Positions 32,927 to 61,200 of a stretch of 64,000 bases of DNA are shown here, one piece after another. The number at the start of each line of letters is the position of its first letter. The stretch's first letter is position 1. The position numbers and the translations under genes were made by a program. The DNA is taken from contig NC_072894.1 of the NCBI RefSeq assembly GCF_027943255.1, forward strand, positions 78,841,601 to 78,905,600. Direction: 5' to 3'. The notes beneath the pieces are model-generated. The model saw nothing but the letters and a program-made list of their open reading frames with translations. It had not been told where the DNA came from and did not search any database. This stretch comes from Anastrepha obliqua. Lineage: Eukaryota; Arthropoda; Insecta; Diptera; Tephritidae.

Positions 32927-32959
<33 letters not shown>
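32927..32959. repeat. T33 homopolymer
   Basis: An uninterrupted run of 33 T that ends the A-rich tract. It may be the poly(A) tail of an old minus-strand retrocopy, but no body is recognisable on its right or left. Confidence 0.8.
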
Positions 32960-32961
<2 letters not shown>

Positions 32962-35900
32962 TTTTATTATGACAATGTTGAAGAATATGAGCAATGTCTG
33001 TTGAGTTTCACAAATATGAAGCGTTTCCACTTGAATGGAATTTGAGTTTACACTCATCTGCTTTTTTAACATGTGTTGTCTGCATTTTTATGTAAAGACG
33101 TTCATTATTATTATAATTTAATTTATTACATTACTTATATATTTACTTTTTTATATTTTCGTTTGTTTAAATCTCTTTTAGTTTTACAGTAGTTGTACCT
33201 CTGCCTTAGAATACGGCAATACGACTATTACTGTTAACATAACATTTTGTGTTAAATCAGCGGCGTACAATTGATTTCGCTCTGTAATAGATTTAACGAG
33301 CTTTAATATAACATTTGCTTGGAAATTCTGGCATTCAAAGGCACAACATTTTATATTTTCCTTTTTGTTTTTGCGTTTATGTACTTATGCATTCTTTTTA
33401 ACGAAGAGCACAAGGTAGTTTCCCCATAAAGGACATCTGAAGGCAACGCTATTTCCCCTGTAACCAAATCCTAAAATACATAAATAATATTAAACCTATA
33501 AACGACAGATATTAGAAGGTATAAACATAGAATTCGTACCCACTCTCCTAAATTATCTGTCGGCCAATTGTTATGATTTGAATCACAACGTGTGTATCCA
33601 TTCAGCATACGAGTATGTAGCTCCTAACCTTGCTTAGGTAAATATGTACTGGAAGTGAAAACAGTTAAAATTACACCATCTCTTCGCTTTGATTGAATAT
33701 TTTCGTGATATTTCAAAACCTTTGGCCGTTTCGATATAAACTCTTAAATACAACATTTTTTTAAATGGAGCCGGCTACCCGGCATTTGGTTTTTTTGCCA
33801 CCTGTCAATGGGGGGTTTTTGTTTTATATAAAATACTTGTATAACGTTACGTGCTTATTTTCAAATTTTTAATTAACTAAAGCTACAACAAAAATCGCAA
33901 ACAAATTTTAACGTCATGAAACCAGTTAATAAGCTAAAACAAAAGTTAGTTATAATTAAATGCTAAAATTAATAGACTTTCGTCACTTAAACAATAATAA
34001 TGCACGGGTCGAAAAAAATGGTAACACTCGTTCGGTTTTGTACGCTGATTGATGTTCATTTTGTTATTCCACATCGTAACACTTGTTCGTTAACATGTAA
34101 ATACTTCATGGCATACAATCACTTCTACATATTTATTTGTGCACAGTGCTCCACAAAAGTGAAGGCACAAAAGCTACAATTCGGAACTTGTTATGGCTTT
34201 TGCATTAATTTGGCGACATTTCATATTTTTACGAAAATATTTTTCTTTAATACTGCGGAAATTAGTTCGGGCAGATGACCACTAAAAAAAATATATATAT
34301 GATATATAATTAAAACTAAACTCATACTAATAAAAATGGTTGTTGGGAATTAATCAAAATTTCATCGATGCATTTTCGATTGAACAAAATTATATCAAAA
34401 TGCCATTGAATCAATGAGTCATATAAAATACAAAATCTGATAGAATTATAATAAGCAAACAGAAGGAGGCGATCACAGTTTAATCAAAAATCTTGTGGAT
34501 AAATATGAAGTCCACACAGTAGTAATGCTCTCATAAGTGTTTTGAAACTGAAGTATTCGAGTTTTCACATGGAAACATTTGTGAGTATTTTTTAAGTCAT
34601 GCACAAGATTTTAATACCTAATAAATAAAATATACAATTTTCTTAAACATCTAGGACAACGGTAATATGATTAAATCAATTGCACCAAAAATACCATGAA
34701 ATATGTAAGTATTTCAATGTTGAGATAATAATACAGATCACCTTGACTACTTGGGCTCCTGCTGGGTTACGTAAGGTTATATCAATAGGCCAAGAGTAGT
34801 CTCACGAAATTCGAATGTGCCCAAAAGCAATATAATTTCATTTATCGAAAGCTGTATCCGATAAAATTGCGAATGCTTTGGCGATGGACGCCTCCAAGCC
34901 TTGTAGCTTATTTTTACCTAATTCAAGTCACGCCTATCGCTTGTGATTCTCAATTTGAGTGCTTGTTAGTAGACCTACTATTCTGTGATTTACATATGGC
35001 CCATGCAACTCCAGAGCATTAGCCCTTTTTTCCTCGCCTTGTATTTTATGGGTATGTAGGCAGTTCATGTTATCGGTTAATTACCTGTCAAAGGGCAGAC
35101 ATTTCCATAATTATGACGTCCAAGAAAGCACTTCCTTTGGTTATCTCGTTAAACCTTTCGTTACCTTCTTTGCTATTGTGTACCGTAACTCAATTTAGAA
35201 ATACAATACGAAACATAACACATTTTTCTACGGTGCCTTTGTATTCTACTTCAAAAATTTACAGTTACAGTTTTGAGTCATCTTATATTAGTTGGTATGT
35301 TAGAAATTTTGTTAATATATCTATATTATATGCTAATATTTCAATGGAAATTCTGAACATACCTAGAACCTGATGTTTTTAGTTAAAACCGGTTTTTCTA
35401 ACTCCTCATCTGCATATCAACATAAATTTTAATTGTGTTTTATTGGAAAAAAGAGAGATCTAAATGAATGAATATTAACTCTGGTCATAAAAAATGCTGC
35501 ATATTTCTTTTGTAGAATTTTGTTTTAAAAAATTGTAGGAAAGAAAGAATAATTATCACTCGGATTAAAAACATATCTGAAATTATTCTTAGGTTAGATT
35601 ACTTTATGTTACAATGGCAGAGAAATAGTCAAAGCCTACGTAGGAACTAGGTTCCGCTTTGAAGAGCTTTATTTGAAAATTATCGAAATTAGATTCGAGT
35701 GCTCTCCAACGAGTATAGTAGAATAGCAGACTCATAACAACCCTCATCGGGGGCCTTGTGTACTATATTACAGATTTATACGCAGGGCTTGCCTGATTTT
35801 TGTATCCAATGAGCAAGCATTTGAAGAATCCATATTCTCCTTCAAATCATCAAAATGAAATTCGTAAGTTTTGATACCTCTTAGATGCCGGTTTTTAGCA

Positions 35901-36640
35901 CACCTTCCCCATCTGTCTAGGGGATTATGGAGGAACTTGTTCAGTACAGTAAACACTATCCCATAAGCCATCAGTTTGCTTAAATCGTCGGTAAAACTTA
36001 ATGGATATAATTAATTGCAAAGCTTCTCATCAGGCGTTTTTCTCAAACTGACTCATAATAAATCCCTCTTACCAATAAAATAAATTATTGTGCCTTTAGT
36101 TTTTTGGAGTACTTAAAGAATTTTTATTTATACCCACATACATACAAATACAATATATAAAAGTGTACCTACCTGTTCTCTAATTTGTACGAAACTACTT
36201 CCTTGGCTAGCAACACTGACATGAAAATAGATTAGTTCAAACCGTTTAAGACACTGTTGATTTGCCTCAATTTACAATTTCATTTCATTTATTTTTTTAC
36301 GTTATTTACAATGCTTATTGTTTTGTTTTTTACCTGAACTTCTATATATTTGTGTTGTTTGTATTTTTTTTCCTCGTGTGTTTCGTTTCAATTACTCCCA
36401 ACTGTTTGCATCTATTTATGTCATCCATCCCCCACCCCCTCAGTCTTCTTACCCGACTGCCCACTAGCCAATCTTTTTAGTACTCGTTTTCTCTCGTATA
36501 CGCTCATGAGCACGGTAAAAATATTTGCTCTCATTCGCATATTCTCATTTCGTTCGCTCCATTGTCTCTTGTATGTCTGAGCACTCGTTATTGGCGGTAT
36601 TCCTGCTCAATCATATGCTTATGTATATGCCGCCAAATAC
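32960..36640. other. non-coding DNA, no gene recognised
   Basis: Short ORFs only. The segment 35600-35980 is less AT-rich and may belong to an unknown retroelement, but I saw no diagnostic motif. Confidence 0.4.
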
Positions 36641-37450
36641 TCAGGCGCCGTATTTAGTTAGTCAGCAAACGTGAAACCTCCAAGTATGATTTTTTAAAGC
36701 AAACGACACCAACAAAAAACAAAAAAGGGAAGAAAACGAATCGAGCGAAAGTAATAGTTGTTTTTTATTGTGATTAAACTAGAAAGAAACAAACACATAA
36801 AATTACTACAAGATTATTAATCATGCAAGTTTGAAAAGAAGAATGTGGCTGAAAAAACCAGTTTAGCAGTGGCATTAGCACTTGTGTGAGCTTGTGTTAA
36901 TCAGCTGATTTTTTCGCTACTCGCAATGGTTAGTAGAACTCTATGCAGTGTAAAATTTGTTTGTGGTTTTTGCTCGATTTGGCCATCAACTCATTTCACG
37001 CGTGGCTAAAAATTGATTTCTCATTGAATTCAAGTTATTTTACTACTTTGTGCTGCCTGCGTGAAATTATCCAAAATCATAAAATAATTAAACACATACA
37101 TACGCGTTCATATATCTATGCTATGTGCCTTCGAATGCAATATATTGTTCGCAAACTTTGCAAGTGGGATTTTTTCTACAATCGTGGCTACCATATTGCG
37201 TTTCGGTTACAAAAGAAAATAAGTATAAAATAAAACAAAACAAATAAAAACAAGAAAAAGTGTGGAATTACTAGAAACAGCAACTAGAGTGAGCAAGCAA
37301 AGGCAGTGATTAGCAAAATAAAACTAATTTTTTTTAATAATTTTCAGCAAATATTGCAGTTGTGATAAATACCGACAAGAAAATAATAAACAAGTGTATG
37401 AGTATAATATACATAACAGTACATGTATGTATGTAGCAGTGTTTGTAGAA
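36640..37450 (+). promoter_or_regulatory. possible fwd promoter and 5' UTR exon
   Basis: fwd coding starts four bases after an acceptor, so a non-coding exon must lie upstream. The sequence from TTAGTTAGTCAGCAAACGTG (36653) through the AAACAAAACAAATAAAAACA-like stretch has the look of fly 5' UTRs (A-rich, few upstream ATGs, mixed GTG/CAA words), and no transposon is seen in it. No TATA box or clear initiator/DPE pair could be confirmed and no donor site is compelling. This is a guess by composition and position. Confidence 0.2.
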
Positions 37451-38430
37451 GGAATATGAAAAATTGGAGTGGTCTTTTCAAGCCGCTTTACAAGTTTGGC
37501 ATATTGTTTTAAAAAACATATTTATCAATAAAAATTGTGTGCAAAATGTAATTATAACAGTAAATGCATATATACTTAACCTACTGCGCTATTGATTTTT
37601 AAAGGTACGATTTTTTTCGACTGTTTTAAGTGAAATAAAAATATGTGTGCGTTAGCAGTTACATACATATACACATACATACATATGTGCGTGTGAATGA
37701 TTGAGTTTTTATTGGTTGATATCAATATGGTATACTGCATACTTGTACATATGTGTGTACTTCATCTGATGTATCGGTTTAATAAGTGCGGACATACAAA
37801 TTTTGTATTGAAATACAAGCGCGCCCTTAATGTTTTTTTAATATCTAACAATGCTAAAACGTCATTCAAGGTTTACATTTTTACGTTTGAAAATCACTAA
37901 AAATTACTAGTTGAACTGTAAGTCGGTAGTTCCGAATGTGCTTACTCCAATTTTCGGATGTAATAATCGGCCCACTCTATTGGCTGCGTGTGTTACAGGG
38001 TATAACTTCGTATAAATATATTCACTATTGAATGCTCCTGAACCAATGAGATAACACATCGGTCGATGTACCGAAAATATGACAACATCAGTTCAAAATT
38101 TCCCCAATCATGGCACAATTTGTCGAATTTTGTGTAACCTTTTTGTACCTTAATCTCGTGCAAAGTGTTGTATCTTATATTATAGATTTTCGAGTTATAG
38201 AATAATTGGAGGCATGAAGATCTGTTATGACCTCTACTCAACACAATGTCTAATTTAAACCCAGTTCCCCCAGTAAACCTATGATAGAGCTGTGTTGGGC
38301 TGAGCGTATGTGCCGTATCAAGGCGAAATATCTACTTTTTTCGATGTATTGGATCTTTGCTTGCCAAGACGTATTGGATCTTTGATTGCAAAACCCCGTT
38401 TTGGACCTTATCCCTAGCCCTAGCTGCGCC
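37451..38430. other. non-coding DNA, no gene recognised
   Basis: Contains TACATACATATGTG-type microsatellite near 37660-37690. Probably within the first intron of fwd if the promoter guess is right. Confidence 0.35.
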
Positions 38431-38439
38431 GTTCTCCGT

Positions 38440-38835
38440 TTGTCTTTAGGGAGGTTTATGAGTTGCCTAAATCTTGTTGTTGTTGTTGCAGCAGTAACTT
38501 TGCCCTATCAGTGTAGTGTAAATCACCGGTCGCCTTCGTCTAGCTCATCTAACGGTAGGCCCAGGAAACTTGCTGTTTCGACAGGTTGGGTCCAGAGGAA
38601 GAGGGGTCTTTGATGAGTGGGTTTGATGGGGCATGTGAAATGGTGGTTAGTGTCGTGCGGGATGCCTTCACATGCCGGCCATATGTTTAGTATGTTGGGC
38701 TCCATTCTGGATAGGTAGGAGTTTAACCTGCTACAGTATCCAGAACGTAATTGTGCCAAGGTTATGCGGGACTCACGGGGAAGTTGGAACTCTTCATCTG
38801 CCCTGTCTAGTGTACCGTACCTAGATACCTAAATC
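38440..38835 (-). mobile_element. Jockey-like LINE 3' end
   Basis: The minus strand encodes the end of a Jockey/BS-type ORF2: EEFQLPRESRITLAQLRSGY, CSRLNSYLSRMEPNILNIWP, then CEGIPHDTNHHFTCPIKPTH (the Cys/His cluster) and LWTQPVETASFLGLPLDELD with a stop near 38523. A 3' UTR and an ACAACAACAACAACA tail follow at 38478-38494. A second short piece with ACGTAATTGTGCC lies at 39022-39034, hinting at another broken copy. Confidence 0.8.
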
Positions 38836-39059
38836 TCTTTTGTATTGTATCCTCCCTAAGAGGACGTAGTAGCCTTACTTAGGCATATAGTTTGGTGCCA
38901 GCTTATATTTCTTAGTCTTAGCTCTTCGCTTCTAATCTCTACTTTAATAATATGTAGTCAAAGAATTCTCGGCTTCTCTTAGTACCAAGCCCATGCATCA
39001 GCCGCATATTCGCATATCCGGAACGTAATTGTGCCTCTTAACCCTGTTTAAAAGGGTAT

Positions 39060-40309
39060 CCTCTTAAAAAGTTATGTTACGACCCAGTTGAAACCGGCTT
39101 ATACTTCCATGCAGATGCATGCAGTGGCATCAGGCAAATATGAGGTGTGGTTGGCAGTTGAAAATTGATTTTAAGTACCAGAATAGATAGAATTTGTTGT
39201 GTGTCGGTTGTTGAATTATCGTATTTATTAGCCACAAACTCTAATTTATTCTGCATGATATTTTCATTAAAGACGACGACCATCCAGATTTTGTAGCAGG
39301 TTAGATTCATATCCACTCAGAATCGATCGGTATGTGTTGTTGCCCTGTAAAACGCTAACAACCTATTCACGTTCTTCCATAGACCTACCCATTTGACACC
39401 CTTTTCGCTTTGGAGATAGGGTGACAGCATGCCTCCTGGGTCTAACGTTAAAGCTTTGTAAACCATTACAACAACCACAACTACCAAACTTCAAAATGCC
39501 GATATAGAATTGTATATTAATCATTTTAGCCCGGCGATATGCGTGCTTCAGAGTGTCATTGCATCAAGAGTCATTGCTTCAAGAGTGTCATAATTTTAGA
39601 CATGACGAAAAGCACTTTTGAATGGTGCGTCGGTATCAATTAATATTAATTATCTTATTAGATAAAAACACGTATTTATTTTTTCTTAGGGTGGCATAGT
39701 CAATTCAAAACTTTGAAGCTGTTTTTCTCGATATTTTGGTTTTTGGGGAATATGTTACTTTTACAGGAAATTATTGATATGGGCAATATCTTTGGTTCCG
39801 TAAAATCAAGTCGCCATTGTCTTCACTTTTAGCTGTCGTCAACTTTAAACGGCTAAAATATATTTAGTGATTCTCAAAGTACCGTACAAGTCATATTATG
39901 AAGTAAAAAAAGATTTTCTGACCGCCTTTATGATGTTCTACATTTGCTGAATTGTGATTAATTGTTGCCCTGGATAATTTCTGACTGATCTTTTATACGG
40001 GAAGGACGGGTTTAGTGGAATCTGCCTATGGAAACATTTTCGTAAAGTTATCTCATAATTAGGCGACATTTTTTTCGAGAAAAGAAAGTCCTCCAGCATT
40101 TTAGAAGAAGAAAGAGAAGGAATTGACTTTCTGCATGTGAGCCTGAATCCGGAGCTGCGTGGCTAGCAGAGCAGAGTCATTTCTTCTTCGGGGTTTAGAG
40201 ATTATGCTTAATCCTGCCATAAGTTCTGTTACAAGTTAAGTCCGTTCTAGATATGAAATTAAATTACTTTTTTAATGAATTTAATTTCATTTAATCATTT
40301 AAATATAAA
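39060..40309. other. non-coding DNA, no gene recognised
   Basis: A (CAA)-rich end at 39464-39490, after GGGTGACAGCATGCC, may be the tail of an old LINE. Nothing else recognised. Confidence 0.35.
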
Positions 40310-40605
40310 AGAAAATTTTAATTTTCATTCGAAATGGTCACCATTTGCTTTTAAACAAGCCTTTAAGCGATTAGGCCATTCAGCTATTGCAGCACAGCAC
40401 GCACGGTTTCTAGGGATTTTGTTGTCGCTGCTCGAACTAAAGATTGTTTGAGACTCTTCAGATTTCCGTGAGGTGTTCAACAGGTCATGATTTCCAATTC
40501 TGACCACAAATTGTAATCCAATGGACCAAGATCTGGACGGCCAGTCTTTTACGGCTGTGAACCCAGGAATATTGTCTTTTAGCCACTGATGGATGGTTTT
40601 TTGTC
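40310..40605 (-). pseudogene. Tc1-like transposase C-terminal fragment
   Basis: The minus strand gives TIHQWLKDNIPGFTAVKDWP (strand before the last catalytic residue), then LNTSRKSEESQTIFSSSSDN, IPRNRACCAAIAEWPNRLKA and CLKANGDHFE with the end of the protein. It resembles the C-terminus of Tc1-type transposases; the last catalytic segment is decayed and no terminal repeat was found. Confidence 0.65.
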
Positions 40606-40813
40606 CTATAAATTATTCTTACGCACTAGGTATTGATGCTATCGTGATGAAAATAAAGTGTTTTGGAAAATTTATATAATTTTTTGTGTGCCTTTCTTTA
40701 TTTTCTACTTCCATACATCCAATTTTACTGCCATAATCTTTATTTTTTAACTGGAATTGCTTTAATCGTAATTTAACCACCTCTCTCTCTCTCTACTCTC
40801 TGCATACAGGTCA

Positions 40814-55426
<14,613 letters not shown>

Positions 55427-56650
55427 GAAAGGTTTTTTATGAAAATTTAAAGCAAGACGACTGTGTAAACAAAATTGCTGCACACCAACAGTACGACAAT
55501 GGAAGCAAGCGAAAAGTATAAACCTACATTCATAAATACCACACAAAAACCACATAAATGTATGCCAACTATGCGAATTGTATGTGTGTGTGTGGCAGTC
55601 GACGATGACGAGGATGGCGGCGACACCAATATCTAAGCCGGTGCTGCTGTACCTGTTGAAGTGTTTGTTGTTGTCTAATTTCGTCTGTGTATTATGCGTA
55701 ATTTGTGTTGATAGTTATTTGTAATTGAAAAACAAAAGAAAATATAGTACGAACTTGGTAATCGCAACTAATAGAATAGACATAGAGGCATTGCATTTAT
55801 TGAGGTTGTTACAACTAACGAAAAAAGAGTCGACCAAAAAATGTATCGATGAAAACTCTGCTATTAAACAAAAATTTTACTTTTATATTAGAAAATTAAT
55901 TTTTCGTGTGCAATTTATTGCAGCCTCCTCAGAATTAGAATACAAAGTTCATAAAGATTTGTATTTAAGAGTTGCAAGAATCAAGAAAAGGCTTATTTTA
56001 AAAGTTGCTATTACCGAGTACTTACTGTATGTGTATGTAGATCCTTTTGACTGACAAATTAACTGACTGATTGACTGACTGTAGTTTTTTTTAGTAATAT
56101 GTGAATACAGAAAGATTATAAGTGCTATTGCATACGCCCACGATGGACAAATGCGAAGCGACTGTGCGAATTTTCAGCACTTACAGTTGTTTCTTTACTA
56201 CTGAACACAACTGCGCTGTTTTCTTTTTGATTTTTCTCAGATTCACATATACATATAGGAAATATTTAAAGCTATATAAATAATACAATTAGTTTTTAGT
56301 GTACTATCATGTTTATATTGAATGTATTGTTGTGTATTGCCTAAATGGGAGTGAGTATTGTGATTAGTTTTTACCGCGCATAACAGAGCACAGTTTGGAT
56401 ATTTGCAGAACATAGATGTAGAATGTTTGTGTACTCGTAAGTCACTAAGTGGGCTATGTGGGGGAAAAATTAATAACTAAAAAAATGTAATACATTTCCA
56501 GCAGCGCTTAATGTGAAGTGAATAAATTTGTAATTTTACTCTAGTTAGGATTTCTTCTTTTCTAGTAAGTACATATGTAAATATGTATGTACAAATGTTA
56601 CAACATACGATAATAAATAATAAATACTATTTTGCAATTATTTTTCTTTT
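55427..56650 (+). other. fwd: probable fwd 3' UTR
   Basis: About 1.2 kb after the stop without recognisable transposon. Candidate poly(A) signals AATAAA lie at 56521-56526, 56612-56617 and 56619-56624, the last two followed by a T-rich stretch (TATTTTTCTTTTGTATGC). A GTGTGTGTGTG tract is at 55583-55594 and a GACTGACTGATTGACTG tract at 56050-56080. Longer forms using later signals are possible. Confidence 0.55.
56612..56624 (+). terminator. fwd: paired poly(A) signals
   Basis: Two AATAAA hexamers one base apart, with a T/GT-rich stretch 20-45 bases downstream, as expected for a cleavage site near 56640. This is the best candidate end for fwd transcripts; AATAAA at 56521 could be an earlier site. 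Confidence 0.5.
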
Positions 56651-57427
56651 GTATGCACAGTTTTCCGCATAAGCGGAGTAACGAAGAAAGGCGTACGAAG
56701 TGTATGAAAGAACAAATTTTATATGTTTTGTGGAGTGAAGAATGTATGATTAAACACTCAGTATATTTGCATATACATATACCGATTTAAAATACGCTGA
56801 AATACTTTAAAATTCCTAAATGCTAAAATTTTAGTATGAAATAATTTAAAGTTTTTATTTTGCAGAATAATTATTTCTACTTTCTTAAAAATATATTCAA
56901 AATGAATAGAAAATAAGGTTACTAAATTTAATTTGCGCCAAGGAAAAGCGTAAAGGAGTTATGATTGTTTGAAAGTTTTAAAACCTATTGAATACAAAGA
57001 AATGCGTAACTGAATTCCACTTGGAATTCCGCTGGAACAATTCTGTTTTATATCCAGTCAAGGACAGTGACCTTCAGCAAATGCGACCAATTTATCATTT
57101 AACATTTTTTCGGCCTAAAAGTTCTTCAAAGTTGCCCTGCGCTCGTATGACATGTTAAAAGTGGCTTATATTATTTTAATGCAGTCTTGTAATGCAATAC
57201 TTAAAATTCAACAAATGTACAATATTTCAGTCTAATATTATTATTAATGAATGGTGAGATGCAGATACAATTTGATATACACCGGGCTTTGTTAATTAAG
57301 CCTGAATGCTTTTTCTTAATATTTTTGGCGAAGAAAGTTTTTTCTAAATAATTTTCGAAGAAAGCAAAAAAAAACAAACGATATGCTCTAAAGTCAAAAT
57401 TCCAACATTTACAAGCGCTTTATTTGA
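56651..57427. other. non-coding DNA downstream of fwd
   Basis: AT-rich, no gene or repeat end recognised. Confidence 0.4.
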
Positions 57428-57701
57428 GCGGCCGCCGTAGCCGAATGGGTTAGTGCGTGATTACCATTCGGAATTTACAGAGAGAACGTCGGTTCGAATC
57501 TCGGTGAAACACTAAAATTAAGAAAAATATTTTTCTAATAGCGGTCGCCCCACGGCAGGCAATGGCAAACCTACGAGTGTATTTCTGCCATGAAAATGCT
57601 CCTTATAAAAAAATATCTGCCATTCGGAGTCGGCTTGAAACTGTAGGTCCCCCCATTTGTGGAACAACATCAAGACGTACACCACAAATAGGAGGAGGAG
57701 C
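57428..57701 (+). repeat. tRNA-derived SINE, near-complete body
   Basis: Head TAGCCGAATGGGTTAGTGCG with GGTTCGAATCTC, then ATTTTTCTAATAGCGGTCGC, CGGCAGGCAATGGCAAACCT, TTCGGAGTCGGCTTGAAACT, and CACCACAAATAGGAGGAGGA. It is closely similar to the 13018 copy but loses the AACTCGGCCAAA tail. Confidence 0.88.
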
Positions 57702-57852
57702 TATTTTAATAGATTTCTCATTAATTTAAATTTGTACTCTTCTTTTTTTTACTTTTTGACTCGAAAATTTTCCTAAAATTAAACTATTGAATACCGACTA
57801 ACAGCGAATATGTGGTTTTTTTAAATATAAAAATTTTCCAAAAATTAAACTA

Positions 57853-58230
57853 CGAGGGCGGATCAATAAGTCCGTGACTTTTTGTATTTCTGACCTCTTT
57901 ACTGAAAAAGAAATACTGCTCCTGTCAACAGGCATCTGTCAGTTGACTCCTGTCAAAATTTGAACGTGCTGCGTCAGTTAGTTTGTGTTTTACAGCTACC
58001 TATATCAGACTACCCAGTAATTTGAGGAGAAAATGGAAAAAACTGAATTTCGTGTGCTTATTAAGCCGATTCACTCTTAGAAACCCACTGTTTCGACTGT
58101 TGTTTGGTCTCCGGTGTGTGGTGATGGATCCATGTTTCGTCCACGGTTACAAAACGGCGCAAAAACTCCTCCATATTGCGATTAAACAACTCCAAACCTT
58201 CCTGTGAAGTTGTTACACGATTGCGTTTGT
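57853..58230. mobile_element. rearranged mariner (maT/irritans-like)
   Basis: The left end CGAGGGCGGATCAATAAGTC follows TA, and a transposase start MEKTEFRVLIK appears at 58033 on the plus strand. At 58066 the sequence flips: the minus strand encodes TSQEGLELFNRNMEEFLRRF, VTVDETWIHHHTPETKQQSK and QWVSKSESA. The catalytic part is therefore inverted relative to the 5' end. The other terminus was not found. Confidence 0.7.
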
Positions 58231-61200
58231 GGTCGACTGTGAATATATATGTGGGGAAATGCTGCTGAAGTGACAGACCTTGGCCGGATATAAATCCGGG
58301 TCGTTCCGGTAACGTAGAACCGATTGTCGTGGTAACGGGGTCACATCCTTTGGTCGGATACGAACCGTATTGTTTCCTTAGCTCAGTACCGACTGTCATA
58401 CGAACATCGCTTGTTACGTATTTTCAATACGATTAACTTGAAATATACATAACCTTGTATTTTAAGATCTTTAGTTTAAGTAGTTAAGCGTAATTTGTGT
58501 ACAATAATTTAATTAGTAAAAGACATAATACGAGAAAACTATTTCTTCCACATGTCCCATTAATTGACTTTAAATAAATATCTATCGGCGTTAAATGTGT
58601 ATATTTCAATATTTGCATTCACACGCACATGAACAGAAAATGTATGCGCATTAATATTTAATTTAAACATTTTTATAAAAATGCTTAGCAGTGTTAAAAC
58701 GTATAACGAATATGTGAAAGATTTTATACAAAACTTGTTAATATCAAAAAAAAAAACAACGTTAAATTAAAGAAGTAATGGGGCTATGAACTCCTCAAAC
58801 AAATAAACTTTTGTCAGAAAAAAATTTGCACGCTATTAAATGTAAAGTAATTTCATTGTTGTACAGGTTTTTCACATACATCTATTCCATTAACTTTCAC
58901 TATCGTGTCTATTTACAGCTCTAGCGGCTGCTTTTTTATATAGAGAAAAACATAAAAATAAAAATTTCATAACATAAATTAGGAATATGCGGATAAGTAA
59001 ACATAAACAAAATTAATAAATAGTTAATATACATATGTACATATATACATATATACAGAAAAACGTGTTTCACAGTTTGAAATTTGAATGCCCCTTCTTT
59101 TTATAGTATTAAAAACCTCGAACCTGTAAGCGCATTTAAAGTGCCACCAGAAAAACAAAAACCAATACAGAGGAGATAAAACTACGGAACAAAATATGTA
59201 TAAAGAAGATATTGCAAATGGAATTTAGCAATGAGCGTCTGAACTAAAAAGATAATACCGTGAAAAATAAATAACACGAAATGTTTGTAATTAATAAGAA
59301 TGACTTCTTTTTCCTATTGCATAAAAATTATATACATACATATGCATATATGTAATATATAATATGATATAATATATTTGTAAGTATACCATATGTGTAT
59401 ATACCCGCATACATACATGCATATATCTGCCACGAATTAGTATACATAGGCAGTCTTACACATTCGACTCTTATTATTAAATATTGATGTATAAATAAAA
59501 TCTTTGTAATATTCAAACAAACGAGAAATATGTGAAATATGCGAGAAAAAAGCTCCATTCAAAAATCACTTCCTCAACGTTAATAACAATCAAAAAGCTA
59601 AAATCGTTCGTAATATCCACAAATGTCTATTGTAATATAATGCATATTTACTACATACACATGCATACATTCATACATAAGTATATATTTAAAAAAAATC
59701 AGCATTTGTAAAAAGTACACCATTTCTTTCCTTTTTTTGTTTTTTGTAATTTCTTGTTCTAGCGTTTAGTGAAATCATATATATTAATGTATGTGTGTAT
59801 ATTTTATATTTAAAAGTGATTGCAAGACGTAAAAACATAAATATGTATTTGATATTTGCTAAGCCTTTTATATACGCATGTACCTATGTACAAGAGTATA
59901 TTATATACATAACATACCTAAATTTTGCCTACATACATATATAAAATATGAAATATATGAAATGCCAATAATACATACTACATACATACATAAATACATA
60001 AAAATTTATCTACGATCGTACGAATTGAATATTTGAACATAAAAAGCTGCTTATAAAATAAAACGAAACGTTTTTTGTGTTATTTTAATTCAGCGAAATG
60101 CGAAATAAAATTAATCCTTAAAAACAAAAAAACAGAACACTATTATTTTTATTTGTTTTATTTCTCTTCATTTAAGAAATTTTTGCAAGTAAAAGTATCA
60201 ACTTGAACTAGAATATCTTACAAAATTATTTGTCGTAAATTCCAACCACGTTCAGAACTTCCTTTTGATTTGCGCATTTCAATGATATCGTTAAATATTT
60301 AAGTTTGCCACAAATCCAAAAAAAATCAGAATTTTTATTTACACCATGATTTTTCTTTAATAAATTTTCCCGATTCAAAACTCCGCTTAGAAAGTGCCCT
60401 GGAATGCCAAGGAACTAGTAGTAGAAGTAGTAAAAAAACCATGCAAAGCATACGCTGCTCAACACTTCCATCTGGCACCTATGTATGTACATGCATGATG
60501 CTCGCAATATCGGTCGTCTTCCTCTGCAGAGAAAATGTAAAAATGTACCTCAACACTTGCATCTAACACCCACGCCCATGTTGCGCAACATTGTTGCTGT
60601 CATCTGCTGGCTACTTTTGTGCGCCTGGTAAAATCGGGCAGGCTGGCTGTTTGTAATTTTCGTGCCGCCGCACAGGGTGTCGCAGAATTTAAAATGGAAA
60701 ATTATTACTGCTTGCCTGCTTTTAGGCGCACAATGTGATAAATGCCTTGATATTTGGTGCACCTGTGGCTGCAATAAAGCTATCGGTGAGTTAATTGAGT
60801 CGTTTTCTTTGAAAGTGGTGTAAGTGTATTTTATTTTATAGAGAGGCATTTAAGGTTCTGTATTTGAATAAGTCAGCGAAAAGTAAAAATCTTGTACTTA
60901 CAAAATTTTAACTATGGGATCTGAACTGAAACAAACCCATTTTTTTATGAAATTGTTTTAAAAAAAAGAAAAAAACAATATAAAAAGGCTTTATTTCAAC
61001 ATTTACTATTCAACCACAATTATTCATATTCTTTCTATTAATATATTTTAACTTTTTGAAAATAGTCATGAGGTATTGGAGGGATATATGGTAATAAAGC
61101 AATCATATCTGTTAGTTTTTCGAATGTGATGGGTCTGGAATGATGAAATAAGCATGCTATACTATATTTCCAAAGTTTTGTGGACTTCCGCGTAAAAGCA

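Noticed and set aside
55725..56054. 109-codon plus-strand ORF in the fwd 3' UTR
   Set aside because: Lys/Ile-rich composition of AT-rich DNA, no motif, and it lies before the poly(A) signals.
57428..57515. Possible tRNA gene (A-box and B-box)
   Set aside because: The cloverleaf is not restored, there is no mature 3' end, and the sequence continues into the SINE body, as in the other copies.
60400..60850. Possible gene in a less AT-rich patch
   Set aside because: No ORF with recognisable content and no convincing splice sites.
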